From contig CP092079.1 in assembly GCA_022226955.1 (NCBI GenBank), positions 3,520,282 to 3,584,281 on the forward strand: 64,000 bases of DNA. The letters run 5' to 3'. Position 1 is the first letter of the stretch; every line of letters starts with the position of its first letter. Source of the stretch: Nitrospira sp. (GTDB lineage Bacteria > Nitrospirota > Nitrospiria > Nitrospirales > Nitrospiraceae). Shown here piece after piece: positions 49,639-58,048 of this stretch. The notes under the pieces are model-generated. The model saw nothing but the letters and a program-made list of their open reading frames with translations, ran no database searches and was not told where the DNA came from. The translations under genes and the position numbers were made by a program.

Positions 49639-50013
49639 CCTGATACGTAACCTTGCCATCGGCAATGTGGCTAGACTGTCCGACCAATAGGCTATCATGC
49701 GAGGACAACAAGTCATGAAACCGTTGTTGATACTGAGGAACTGGCCAACAACTTCAATATGGACGAAGGGGGGGGCGTCGTTATGAGACAAATCGTGGAC
49801 TGCGCCGATTGCATGGCTCGCGGGTACCGACTCTTGCGGCATTTTCGCTCTGCCTCAAGCCCGTCAAGGACATTAAGAACCTCTGGCGGCAAACCGACTT
49901 GATGAAAATATAACCGCCGCCAGTTCCAGAGCGACTTCATGCCACATGCTCAATGCAAAAAGCTTACTGACTGCAGGCATAAACTGTTCCTCTTTGGCTA
50001 ACATTGTAAAACC
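49639..50013. other. Intergenic stretch, no gene recognised
   Basis: Short frames occur on both strands (49713-49940 minus is the longest) but none has family motifs. A run of eight G at about 49769-49776 interrupts a plus-strand frame that might once have been coding. The GC drop begins here and marks the left edge of the next accessory patch. Confidence 0.45.
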
Positions 50014-51282
50014 ATGAAAACTTCGATTTTCTTTTCCTGGCAAAGCGACGCACCAACAAAAACCGGGAGAAACTTTTTACGAAAAGCTCTTGAAGAGGCC
50101 TGTGAAGAAATCGAAGCAGAATCCTACATTGATGACGCATTGCGCGACGAGCTCATAGTGGACAGTGACACACAAGGTGAAGCAGGCCAGCCGCCTATAG
50201 CAGAAACGATCTTTAGAAAAATTGATGCGGCTGCCGTCTTCGTTGCAGATGTGACGTTCGCCGCAACGCGAGTAGATGGACGGCCAACGCCAAATCCGAA
50301 TGTGCTTATCGAGTATGGGTGGGCCTTGAAATCCTTAGGCCACTCCCGCGTCATCTCGGTTATGAATGACGCATACGGCGAGCCTTCCCATGAAACACTG
50401 CCTTTCGACCTTGCTCACGTTCGATGGCCGACACGCTTCAAATTGCCGGAGGGTGCCTCAGATCAACAAAAGGCCGATGAAAGGCGCAAATTGGTTACGA
50501 GCTTGAAGAAGGCTATCAAGGCTAGCATTGCAACGATATCACTACCTCCCGCCCAACCAGCACCCATATTCCCTAAAGCTGCTCCCAAAGACGGACCTGC
50601 CCGCTTCAGAAGTACAAATGTGGAACTCGGATACGATGAAGGTCATTGGAACCAGGGCAGCTATAAAGTTTTTCTAAAGCCGGGGCCTGCTATCTGGCTT
50701 CGCGTCATGCCCGCTACACCTCCTCAAAAGTCATGGACGCCTCGCCAACTCAAAGAACTCGCGATATCGGGTAATACTATTCACTTGCTCCCCTTCTTGC
50801 GGAGTTCTGGCTATAGCTGGTTGCGTGCTGAGGATGGCTGGGGAGTTTTCGACGTTTCTGGCGCAATTGACGAACAACAAAACCGCAAAGAAGCATCGAG
50901 CACAGTATTCGCCTTTCAGACTGGAGAAATATGGAGTACCGACACAACATTGCTCGCACGACATAGTAAGTGGATCCCCTTTTTCGAGGAAAATTTTAAT
51001 GAGCGTTGTGCTCAGTATGCCCATTTCCTAAAAATGTTGGATGTGCCACCACCCTATCACTGGATAGCGGGGATTACCGGTGTTAAGGGCCGCCAGTTAA
51101 CCGTGCCACCAGAGTCGGGTTACATGGACATAAGAACAGATGGTCCACTTTGCGTGAGTGATAGCATAGAAGTTGAAGGAACGTACCGGGCTGGCCAGAC
51201 GACAAAAGAGGCAATGCTTCCCTTTTATACTGAAATTTTCGAAAAATGCGGCATGGAACGCCCTTCGTATCTGAACGGCTAG
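50014..51282 (+). CDS. TIR-like nucleotide-binding domain protein, candidate defence effector
   Basis: The 422-residue protein starts with a TIR-like Rossmann fold: strand KTSIFFSWQSD, helix NFLRKALEEACEEI, strand AAVFVADVTF, then TPNPNVLIEYGWALKSLG (residues 92-109), where Glu100 sits like the catalytic Glu of TIR and TIR-like NADases. PFDLAHVRWP (130-139) is also typical of this family. Residues about 195-422 form a second domain I do not recognise, with many aromatics. The gene is AT-rich against its surroundings and stands next to a toxin-antitoxin pair. NAD cleavage or nucleotide sensing in phage defence is inference from the fold. Confidence 0.7.
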   Translation: MKTSIFFSWQSDAPTKTGRNFLRKALEEACEEIEAESYIDDALRDELIVDSDTQGEAGQPPIAETIFRKIDAAAVFVADVTFAATRVDGRPTPNPNVLIEYGWALKSLGHSRVISVMNDAYGEPSHETLPFDLAHVRWPTRFKLPEGASDQQKADERRKLVTSLKKAIKASIATISLPPAQPAPIFPKAAPKDGPARFRSTNVELGYDEGHWNQGSYKVFLKPGPAIWLRVMPATPPQKSWTPRQLKELAISGNTIHLLPFLRSSGYSWLRAEDGWGVFDVSGAIDEQQNRKEASSTVFAFQTGEIWSTDTTLLARHSKWIPFFEENFNERCAQYAHFLKMLDVPPPYHWIAGITGVKGRQLTVPPESGYMDIRTDGPLCVSDSIEVEGTYRAGQTTKEAMLPFYTEIFEKCGMERPSYLNG

Positions 51283-51506
51283 GATGGGGTCTCACGCAGT
51301 CTCACCGAATCATCTCGACTAGCCGTTCACACTCAAGCCAGCCTTATCCCTGCCTACTCCAGCCAAGACGAGCTTTTCTCTAACTCTTTGCTCTCGTGGA
51401 TTCAGTGATTTCGAGTAGATCTGAATAGGGCTCAGAAGTGTCACCCTAAACTACTAAGCACAAGGGTGAGCCATCAGAATGGGTAACCATCCAAGCAAGG
51501 TTCGGA

Positions 51507-51962
51507 CTATTGAAGCAGCATGGACACCGAACCAGATCTGCCGACTTTGGCGATGAACGGCTTCTCGTGTTTTCTGAGAAACTTCGAGATGGCCGGAAGA
51601 GCATCCACGAAGATGCGGGCCATCTCATCTCCTTGAAGATCGCCAGCAGTAAGGATAAACGCCGCGACACCGGCCTGCATGAGCGCCGTTCGTTCAAGAT
51701 TCCGGTATCGGATGCGATGGTCTTTGGTGAGCACCACCCAGCCCTTCTGCCCGACGTAGGTTAACCACTGTTCGTCCTTGGCATCCGGCGGAAAATAATC
51801 GTCGTGAATCTGGACAATGGATCCGGCGGCGCGGAGAGCGGTGGCAATGCGTTTCTTCCCAAGAGAGCGGTCGAGGAAAAAGACGAGAGGTTCAGGCGGC
51901 GTCGAGGGCGAGCTCGCACCTGATGGCTTCTTCGATTTCGAACCGCTGACGTCCATAGTCAT
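51507..51962 (-). CDS. PIN-like domain toxin
   Basis: The 151-residue frame has a PIN-like core: EPLVFFLDRSLGKKRIATAL with the first Asp, DDYFPPDAKDEQWLTYVGQK with the second acidic set, and WVVLTKDHRIRYRNLE with the third. This is the same general fold as DUF5615/VapC45-like toxins. Its start overlaps the upstream antitoxin gene by about 70 bases (ATG at 51962 or 51956; both have weak ribosome-binding sites). It is a predicted RNase and second toxin of this type in the window. Confidence 0.75.
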   Translation of the reverse strand: MTMDVSGSKSKKPSGASSPSTPPEPLVFFLDRSLGKKRIATALRAAGSIVQIHDDYFPPDAKDEQWLTYVGQKGWVVLTKDHRIRYRNLERTALMQAGVAAFILTAGDLQGDEMARIFVDALPAISKFLRKHEKPFIAKVGRSGSVSMLLQ

Positions 51963-52611
51963 CTGCAAGCGCGTCCATCGATTCACCGGCTTTGTACCGC
52001 TCCGCAATCACGGCGGTCGGAATGCCGGTACCCGACAAGACGGGCCGGCCGAATGACACGTGTGGATCGATGACGACTGCCCGCGGCTCTTCACGAGACT
52101 CCCGTTTGCGGGTGAACGGATAGAGCCGGACAGGGATGCCTGAGAGATCTCGCTCGATCCGCTGCAGATGGGTCTGCAGCACTTCTTTCATGGCCAGTTG
52201 TCCTGCTTGCGAGATGTTGATCAACTGCCCAAACTTTTGAATGAATAGATCGAGGCCGTCCGTTTCAAACTCACGGTCGGCCAACGGATGTTTCGACGGG
52301 AATTGCTTGGAGAGATAGGCGACGGCTTTTCGCACTTTTTCCAGCGGAATGTTGTATTCTCGGCGAATTGCGTCAAGCACATGGATCTCGACGAGATTCA
52401 TGAAAGAGAGGGATCGCGCACTTGGATCGGCCAACGCGATGATTGGCTTGGAAAATCGACGACTGGCAGGCCCTCCATAATATCGGCCCGTGACCCAGTC
52501 CCGAATGGTGGTCCGAGGGATGCGCAGGTATTGCGCGGCTTCCGCAAAGCCGTACGAAGGCAGCTCACGAATGTCGGTGGCGCGAGTGAAGGCTGATGAT
52601 CTCCTCGGCAT
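51892..52611 (-). CDS. HTH-DUF433 antitoxin-type protein
   Basis: The protein, from the ATG at 52611, is about 239 residues. It has an N-terminal MerR-like helix-turn-helix (YGFAEAAQYLRIPRTTIRDW), a helical middle part (VEIHVLDAIRREYNIPLEKV) and a C-terminal DUF433 domain (VVIDPHVSFGRPVLSGTGIP, AVIAERYKAGESMDALADDY). DUF433 normally forms the whole 75-residue antitoxin; here it is fused to a DNA-binding domain, so autorepression is likely. The toxin gene overlaps its 3' end. A longer start at 52641 is possible. Confidence 0.8.
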   Translation of the reverse strand: MPRRSSAFTRATDIRELPSYGFAEAAQYLRIPRTTIRDWVTGRYYGGPASRRFSKPIIALADPSARSLSFMNLVEIHVLDAIRREYNIPLEKVRKAVAYLSKQFPSKHPLADREFETDGLDLFIQKFGQLINISQAGQLAMKEVLQTHLQRIERDLSGIPVRLYPFTRKRESREEPRAVVIDPHVSFGRPVLSGTGIPTAVIAERYKAGESMDALADDYGRQRFEIEEAIRCELALDAA

Positions 52612-52669
52612 GATAAATACTTTATAGACCTGGTTACACACCCGGTCAAGGGAGAGCAGGGACTTGTTT

Positions 52670-53401
52670 ATGGGAAGAGACCTTTCGGTAAAGACCCGAC
52701 GGGCGATTGCTAATTTGTTCTCCCAACTGGACTACAACGCTCTCGGCCCGGTGTATTGCTATGAAGGTGGCGATGAATTCTGGAAGGCCAAGCGCAAGCC
52801 CTGTGAACGGCTGGGGAACCGGATCGCGCTGGCGCTGCGCGACCGCCTCGCCCCGCAGGGGCGAAGCCTCTACGTGGGAGCCGGCGTCGCGGAACTTCCG
52901 CCGCTGCTTATGGAAGCCCTCGACCTCCAGCGAGACGTCGCCCCATACAATCTTCGCCGCACTGAAGTCGCCGCCATCAATCGAGCCTGTCGCTCCTTGC
53001 CGGTCCGGTTTCACGCCCTTGATGCGGCGAAGGCCAAGGGACGGTTCGATCATCTCTGGATGGTGAGTGTGCTCAACGATCCGGAGCGATTCCCAGACCT
53101 GGCGCCGCTGTCCTATGGAAATGCGAATCCGGTCACCTTCGACCCTGCAAAGTTTGAACGGCAGCGGCGCATCGTCCGTTCGATTGTCGAGCGCGTCATG
53201 CCGAAGCTGAGCCTGCCTGGACTGGTCACGACCTCGACGGAAGAAGTGGTCTGGATCGCCGACTGGTGCCATCGCAAGAAGATCCCGTACCTCGTGGAAC
53301 GGGTCCAATTCCCAACTGCCTTGGTGGGAGATCCGGTCTGTTTTATGAAGATTGGTTCGGCGGTGAAAAAAATTCGACGGCCCCGGATCGCTAGACCCTA
53401 A
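52670..53401 (+). CDS. Rossmann-like protein of unknown function
   Basis: The 243-residue protein has a glycine loop resembling SAM-binding motif I (SLYVGAGVAELPPLLMEALD) and a later acidic strand, suggesting a methyltransferase-like fold, but no catalytic motif is clear. The segment FDHLWMVSVLNDPERFPDLA could be motif IV. ATG at 52670 is used; a TTG 6 bases earlier is the alternative. It is divergent from the antitoxin gene and convergent with the carbonic anhydrase-like gene, overlapping it by 11 bases. Conserved status is unknown. Confidence 0.65.
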   Translation: MGRDLSVKTRRAIANLFSQLDYNALGPVYCYEGGDEFWKAKRKPCERLGNRIALALRDRLAPQGRSLYVGAGVAELPPLLMEALDLQRDVAPYNLRRTEVAAINRACRSLPVRFHALDAAKAKGRFDHLWMVSVLNDPERFPDLAPLSYGNANPVTFDPAKFERQRRIVRSIVERVMPKLSLPGLVTTSTEEVVWIADWCHRKKIPYLVERVQFPTALVGDPVCFMKIGSAVKKIRRPRIARP

Positions 53402-53939
53402 AGCCGGTGGGTGGCTTCGACGAATCGTCCATGTACTGGCGGGCGTACTTCACGTAATTCGCCGCCGACTCTTTGACCCAGGCCAACTCTTGCTCGGTCG
53501 CCGCACGTTTCACCTTGGCTGGAGATCCAAGGATTAGACTCTTGGGCGGCACAATTGTCCCTTCCGTGACGAGCGCCCCGGCGCCGATGACGGAATCTTC
53601 CCCGATCACAGCGCCATCCATCACAATCGCCCCCATGCCGACTAAGACACGGTCCTTGATCGTGCAGCCATGCAACACCACACTGTGCCCGATCGTCACC
53701 TCATTCCCAATGATCAAGGGATGAGTGTCGTGCGTCACGTGCAACATGCAGAGATCCTGCACGTTCGTCCGGTTCCCGATGCGGATGTAGTGGACATCGC
53801 CGCGGATCACGGCGTTGAACCAGACACTGCAATCCTCCCCCATCGCCACATCGCCAATCACTACGGCGGTGTCTTCGATAAAGCAGGAATCCGGGATCGT
53901 GGGCTTGACGCCTTTAAAAGTTCGGATCACGGACCGCAC
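53391..53939 (-). CDS. Gamma carbonic anhydrase-family hexapeptide protein
   Basis: The 182-residue left-handed beta-helix protein has hexapeptide repeats (VVIGDVAMGEDCSVWFNAVI, VIGEDSVIGAGALV) and the histidines that bind metal at trimer interfaces (LHVTHDTHPLIIG, TIGHSVVLHGC). It matches the YrdA/PaaY-like branch. Carbonic anhydrase activity is possible but many members have none demonstrated. It is divergent from rimO. Confidence 0.88.
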   Translation of the reverse strand: MRSVIRTFKGVKPTIPDSCFIEDTAVVIGDVAMGEDCSVWFNAVIRGDVHYIRIGNRTNVQDLCMLHVTHDTHPLIIGNEVTIGHSVVLHGCTIKDRVLVGMGAIVMDGAVIGEDSVIGAGALVTEGTIVPPKSLILGSPAKVKRAATEQELAWVKESAANYVKYARQYMDDSSKPPTGFRV

Positions 53940-54025
53940 TGTAGGTGAAGCCTGCGCGGGATTTCAAGTCCCGCGAACTGAGGCGCGTTGACAGGCTTTT
54001 CACCCCTCCCGTAGACTGCCGGGCG

Positions 54026-55444
54026 ATGTCTACGCCGCTGATTCAACTCGACCGCAAAAAACCGGCCAAGAAAGCCGCGCGGGCCAAGGCCGCCGACGCC
54101 GCTCATAAAACGACCATCGGCTTCGTCAATCTGGGCTGTTCCAAAAACCAGGTGGACTCGGAAGTGATGCTCGGCACGCTCGTGAACGACGGCTTTCAGT
54201 TGACCGGCAACCCGAAGAAAGCTGAGGTCGTCATCATCAATACCTGCGGTTTCATCGAAGAGGCCAAGCAGGAATCGATCAACACGATTCTCGAACATGG
54301 CAAACTGAAACAGAAGGGCGCCTGCAAGGTGCTGATTGCGGTGGGCTGTCTGGCCCAGCGCTATCAAGGCGACCTGCTCAAAGAACTACCTGAACTGGAC
54401 GGAGTCGTCGGCACTGGCGAATTCGGCAAGATTGCCGAGATCTGCCGGGACCTTCTGACACCCAAAAAACGGCAGCAACGGCTCTGGATCAGCGAACCGC
54501 CCTATCTCTACGACGCGGATGCGCCGCGCCTCCGGCTCGGCAAGCCGCACAGCGCCTATGTGAAGATCGCCGAAGGCTGCAACCGGAACTGCGCCTTCTG
54601 CGCCATTCCCATCATGCGCGGGAAACAGCGGAGCCGCTCTATCGAGTCCATTGTGGCTGAAGCGACGCGCCTCGCCGGCGAGGGCGTGAAAGAGCTCAAT
54701 CTCATTTCTCAGGACACGGTCAACTACGGCGTGGATCTCGGGATTCGAGACGGATTGACCGCGCTGCTTCGCGCGCTCGTGAAGGTGCCGGACATCCGCT
54801 GGATCAGGCCGTTCTATCTATACCCCCAGCAAGTCACCGATGAGCTGCTCGACCTCTATGCGGGCGAAGAAAAGATTACCAAGTACATCGACATGCCGCT
54901 CCAGCATATCAACGACCGGATGCTGAAGCGCATGCACCGGCTGGGAACTCGCGCCGCGATCGACAAGCTCGTGGACCGCATTCGCACCAGGATCCCAGGG
55001 GTCGCCTTTCGCACGGCCTTCATCGTGGGTTTTCCCGGCGAAACGGAAAGCGCCTATCAAGAGCTGAAGACCTATGTAACGGAAAGAGAATTCGACCGAG
55101 TGGCGGTCTTCCTCTACTCGGATGAAGAAGATACCAGCGCGCTGTCGCTCGACGAGAAAGTTGAACGGGCCGTGATGGACGAACGGCGAAACGAGCTGCT
55201 GACGATCCAGGAAGGCATCGCCAGCGCGCAAGGACAGGCGCGCATCGGTTCTGTGCTGGACGTGCTCATCGAAGGACCATCGGAAGAAACTCCGCTGCTG
55301 CTGGAAGGTCGGCACGAAGGCCTGGCCCCCGAGATCGACGGCGTCGTCTATATTAACGACGGATCGGCTCATCCTGGAGACTTCGTCAAGGTCGAGATCA
55401 CCGACGCCGCCACCTACGATCTCGTCGGCCACATCGTCTCCTAA
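54026..55444 (+). CDS. rimO: Ribosomal protein S12 methylthiotransferase RimO
   Basis: RimO adds a methylthio group to Asp88 of ribosomal protein S12. The 472 residues include the UPF0004 domain (IGFVNLGCSKNQVDSEVMLG, with Cys in NTCGFIEEA and VGCLAQRY), the radical SAM cluster CNRNCAFCAIP (CxxxCxxC) and a C-terminal TRAM domain. The N-terminus has a short Lys/Ala extension (KKPAKKAARAKAADAAHK) before the conserved start; ATG at 54026 is preferred. The gene is 67 bases before purU. Confidence 0.95.
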   Translation: MSTPLIQLDRKKPAKKAARAKAADAAHKTTIGFVNLGCSKNQVDSEVMLGTLVNDGFQLTGNPKKAEVVIINTCGFIEEAKQESINTILEHGKLKQKGACKVLIAVGCLAQRYQGDLLKELPELDGVVGTGEFGKIAEICRDLLTPKKRQQRLWISEPPYLYDADAPRLRLGKPHSAYVKIAEGCNRNCAFCAIPIMRGKQRSRSIESIVAEATRLAGEGVKELNLISQDTVNYGVDLGIRDGLTALLRALVKVPDIRWIRPFYLYPQQVTDELLDLYAGEEKITKYIDMPLQHINDRMLKRMHRLGTRAAIDKLVDRIRTRIPGVAFRTAFIVGFPGETESAYQELKTYVTEREFDRVAVFLYSDEEDTSALSLDEKVERAVMDERRNELLTIQEGIASAQGQARIGSVLDVLIEGPSEETPLLLEGRHEGLAPEIDGVVYINDGSAHPGDFVKVEITDAATYDLVGHIVS

Positions 55445-55511
55445 CCGCATCCTATACTCCATTTCCGATCTGCTACACTCTCTGAACATTGACGAAAGGG
55501 GCACATCCGCT

Positions 55512-56378
55512 ATGGCAGCCAATCGTAAAGATTCCGTGGTGATTCTGATCCACTGCAAAGACCGGAAGGGCATTGTCGCCCGCGTGTCGGGATTCATCCA
55601 CGACTTTGGCGGCAACATCCTCGACTCGGATCACCATACCGATGAAGAAACGAACGACTTCCTGATGCGGATGGAATTCGCCACGGAGGGTTTGCAGATT
55701 CCTCCCGACGACATCTCCGCCGCCTTCGCGCCCATCGCCAAAGTGTTCGAGATGCGTTACGAAGTTCACCATTCTAGCCACCGGACGCGCGTCGGCATGC
55801 TGGTCTCGAAGCAAGACCACTGTTTGGCCGATCTGCTCCAACGCCACCGCCGGGACGAATTGCGCATCGACATCCCGGTCATCGCATCCAATCACGAGAC
55901 CTGCGCCGAATGGGCCCACCTCTTCAAAATCCCGTTCGTCGTTTTGCCGGTCACCAAAGACACCAAGCCTCAGCAAGAGCAGCAAGTTATCGCAACGTTG
56001 AAATCCCATCACGTTGAACTGGTCGTCATGGCCCGCTACATGCAAATTCTAAGTGCGGACTTCCTCGCTCAAATCGGCTGCCCAGTGATTAATATTCATC
56101 ACTCGTTTCTTCCCGCGTTCATCGGGGCGAATCCCTACCGGCAAGCCTATGAGCGCGGCGTGAAGATCATCGGCGCAACCGCCCACTATGCAACACAGGA
56201 CCTCGACGAAGGGCCGATTATTGAACAGGATGTCATTCGCGTCGGACACCGAGATACGGTCGACGATTTAGTGAGGAAGGGACGCGACCTGGAAGAAATT
56301 GTCCTCGCGCGCGCCGTGCGGCGGCATATCGAGCATCGGGTTTTGGTGTATGGAAGAAAAACCGTCGTGTTCGATTAG
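55512..56378 (+). CDS. purU: Formyltetrahydrofolate deformylase
   Basis: PurU hydrolyses 10-formyl-THF to formate and THF. The 288-residue protein has an N-terminal ACT domain (VVILIHCKDRKGIVARVSGF) and a formyl-transferase domain with catalytic block VINIHHSFLPAFIGANPYRQ and HYATQDLDEGPIIEQDV. It balances one-carbon pools with the glycine cleavage system further right and Fmt at left. A long hairpin follows. Confidence 0.95.
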   Translation: MAANRKDSVVILIHCKDRKGIVARVSGFIHDFGGNILDSDHHTDEETNDFLMRMEFATEGLQIPPDDISAAFAPIAKVFEMRYEVHHSSHRTRVGMLVSKQDHCLADLLQRHRRDELRIDIPVIASNHETCAEWAHLFKIPFVVLPVTKDTKPQQEQQVIATLKSHHVELVVMARYMQILSADFLAQIGCPVINIHHSFLPAFIGANPYRQAYERGVKIIGATAHYATQDLDEGPIIEQDVIRVGHRDTVDDLVRKGRDLEEIVLARAVRRHIEHRVLVYGRKTVVFD

Positions 56379-56403
56379 CGGACGCCCGACAGAAATCACT
56401 GGC

Positions 56404-56428
56404 GGGGGTGAGGTTCAACCTCACCCCC
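56404..56428. terminator. Perfect hairpin between convergent purU and degP
   Basis: GGGGGTGAGG pairs with CCTCACCCCC around loop TTCAA. It is placed 26 bases past purU stop and 15 bases past degP stop, so it may end both transcripts. Neither side has a good T-tract, so it may depend on other factors or act as a 3' stabiliser. Confidence 0.55.
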
Positions 56429-56442
56429 TGGCTGAAATCTCC

Positions 56443-57939
56443 CTACACCTTCGCGGTCAGGAATAGCGCGTTGCCGCGGCGGTCGATCAAGATCAGGACA
56501 TTCTCACCCTTCTTGATCGCCGACGACGCTTTCTCGAATTCCTTAACCGACTTGACCGGCTGGCGGTTGATCTCACGAATGACATCGCCCGTCATCAAAC
56601 CGGCTTTCTCGGCGCCGCTCTCCGGCTCGATGCCGGTCACGACGACTCCTTGCGTCTTGCCCTTGAGACCTAGCTCCTTCGCGGTTTCCCGATCCAAGTC
56701 TTGGACAGCCACTCCGGCGAACGCATAATCCGCTTCACCAACTTCGGCTTTCGCAACCTTCGTCGTATCCGGCTGTTCTCCAATCGTCACCGTGAGGTCT
56801 TTCTCATGGCCGTCGCGGATCACCTTGACCGGCACTTTCATCCCGACCGTCGTCCTGGTCACAAGGCGCTGGAGCGCCACCGCGTCCTCAACTGGCGAGC
56901 CTTGATATGCAACGATCACATCGCCCTGCTTCAGCCCGGCCTGGCCTGCCGGACTCTCTTCCTTCACGTCGCTGACTAGCGCGCCCGCGGCCTGTTTGAT
57001 CCCGAACGACTTGGCGAGATCCTGGCTGAGATCCTGGATTCCGACACCCAGATAGCCGCGCACGACCTTGCCGCTCTTGACCAGACTTTCATAGATCGGC
57101 TTGCTCATGCTGGTCGGCACGGCAAACCCCACGCCCTGATAGCCGCCGGTCTGTGAGAAGATCGCCGTATTGATCCCGACCAGTTCTCCGCGCGTATTGA
57201 CCAAGGCGCCGCCGGAGTTCCCTGGATTGATGGCGGCATCCGTCTGAATGAAGTCTTCATACTGCGTGATGCCCATCCGGCCGCGACCCAGCGCGCTCAC
57301 GATGCCGAGCGTCACCGTCGAATTCAATCCAAACGGATTTCCGACCGCCAGCACATATTCACCGACTTGCAGTTTGGTGGCATCGCCCCACACAACCGCC
57401 GGCAAATTCTGTCCATCGATCTTCACCACCGCCAAATCCGTTTTGGGATCCGTTCCGACAATCGTGCCTTTGAATTCACGTTTGTCCGGCAACGTCACCG
57501 TGACTTCCTTCGCGCCGTCGATCACATGATTATTCGTCAGCACATAGCCCTCCGCGGACACGATCACGCCGGAGCCTTGACCGCCGCCGCGATGCCCGCG
57601 CGGCTCACCCGGACCTTGCGGCCCGCGAAATCCGCGGGGGCCGCCGGGCCCGCCAAAAAATTCTTCCATCCGGTCGCGCAACTCATCGGGAATCTTCCGC
57701 CCGTCGGAAGCTTTCTCTCCCATGACGGTTGTGATATTGACCACCGCCGGCGTGACCGCCTTGGCCACTTCCGTAAACCCGTTCGCCGCCGAAACAATCG
57801 GCGGCGCCCCGGCAGCCGCCGCCGCAGCTCCACTGGAGGCATGGGAAAAGGGCAACGGTTGCCCGCCCCAGGCCAGCATCGCTCCCACCGCGACGACGGC
57901 ACAACTCGCAACGACCGCCTTCTGAACCAACTCCTTCAT
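56443..57939 (-). CDS. degP: Periplasmic serine protease DegP/HtrA
   Basis: The 498-residue protein degrades or refolds misfolded envelope proteins. It has an N-terminal signal or anchor (residues 8-25), Ala-rich linker, Gly/Pro-rich loop (GGPGGPRGFRGPQGPG) and a trypsin-like domain with His138 (TNNHVID), Asp168 (KTDLAVV) and Ser242 (NPGNSGGAL). Two PDZ domains follow (about 285-375 and 395-490). GGAGG is 5 bases before ATG. It follows the kinase gene by 109 bases, containing two perfect hairpins. Envelope-stress control by the adjacent two-component system is inferred. Confidence 0.95.
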   Translation of the reverse strand: MKELVQKAVVASCAVVAVGAMLAWGGQPLPFSHASSGAAAAAAGAPPIVSAANGFTEVAKAVTPAVVNITTVMGEKASDGRKIPDELRDRMEEFFGGPGGPRGFRGPQGPGEPRGHRGGGQGSGVIVSAEGYVLTNNHVIDGAKEVTVTLPDKREFKGTIVGTDPKTDLAVVKIDGQNLPAVVWGDATKLQVGEYVLAVGNPFGLNSTVTLGIVSALGRGRMGITQYEDFIQTDAAINPGNSGGALVNTRGELVGINTAIFSQTGGYQGVGFAVPTSMSKPIYESLVKSGKVVRGYLGVGIQDLSQDLAKSFGIKQAAGALVSDVKEESPAGQAGLKQGDVIVAYQGSPVEDAVALQRLVTRTTVGMKVPVKVIRDGHEKDLTVTIGEQPDTTKVAKAEVGEADYAFAGVAVQDLDRETAKELGLKGKTQGVVVTGIEPESGAEKAGLMTGDVIREINRQPVKSVKEFEKASSAIKKGENVLILIDRRGNALFLTAKV

Positions 57940-57961
57940 AACATCCTCCTGGTGATAATGA

Positions 57962-57997
57962 GACCGTTGAACGGTCCTGCTCGTATCGACGTACGAG
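57962..57997 (-). promoter_or_regulatory. Double hairpin in the degP leader
   Basis: On the minus strand CTCGTA-cgtcga-TACGAG is followed three bases later by GACCGT-tca-ACGGTC, both perfect. The second ends 11 bases before GGAGG of degP. No U-tract follows, so these are not simple terminators. They could act as an operator pair, RNA processing site or thermosensor-like element. Confidence 0.5.
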
Positions 57998-58048
57998 TAA
58001 CCGTAACAACCGGCAATGAGAACGGGATTAGGTGCGAATTAGAAGTCG

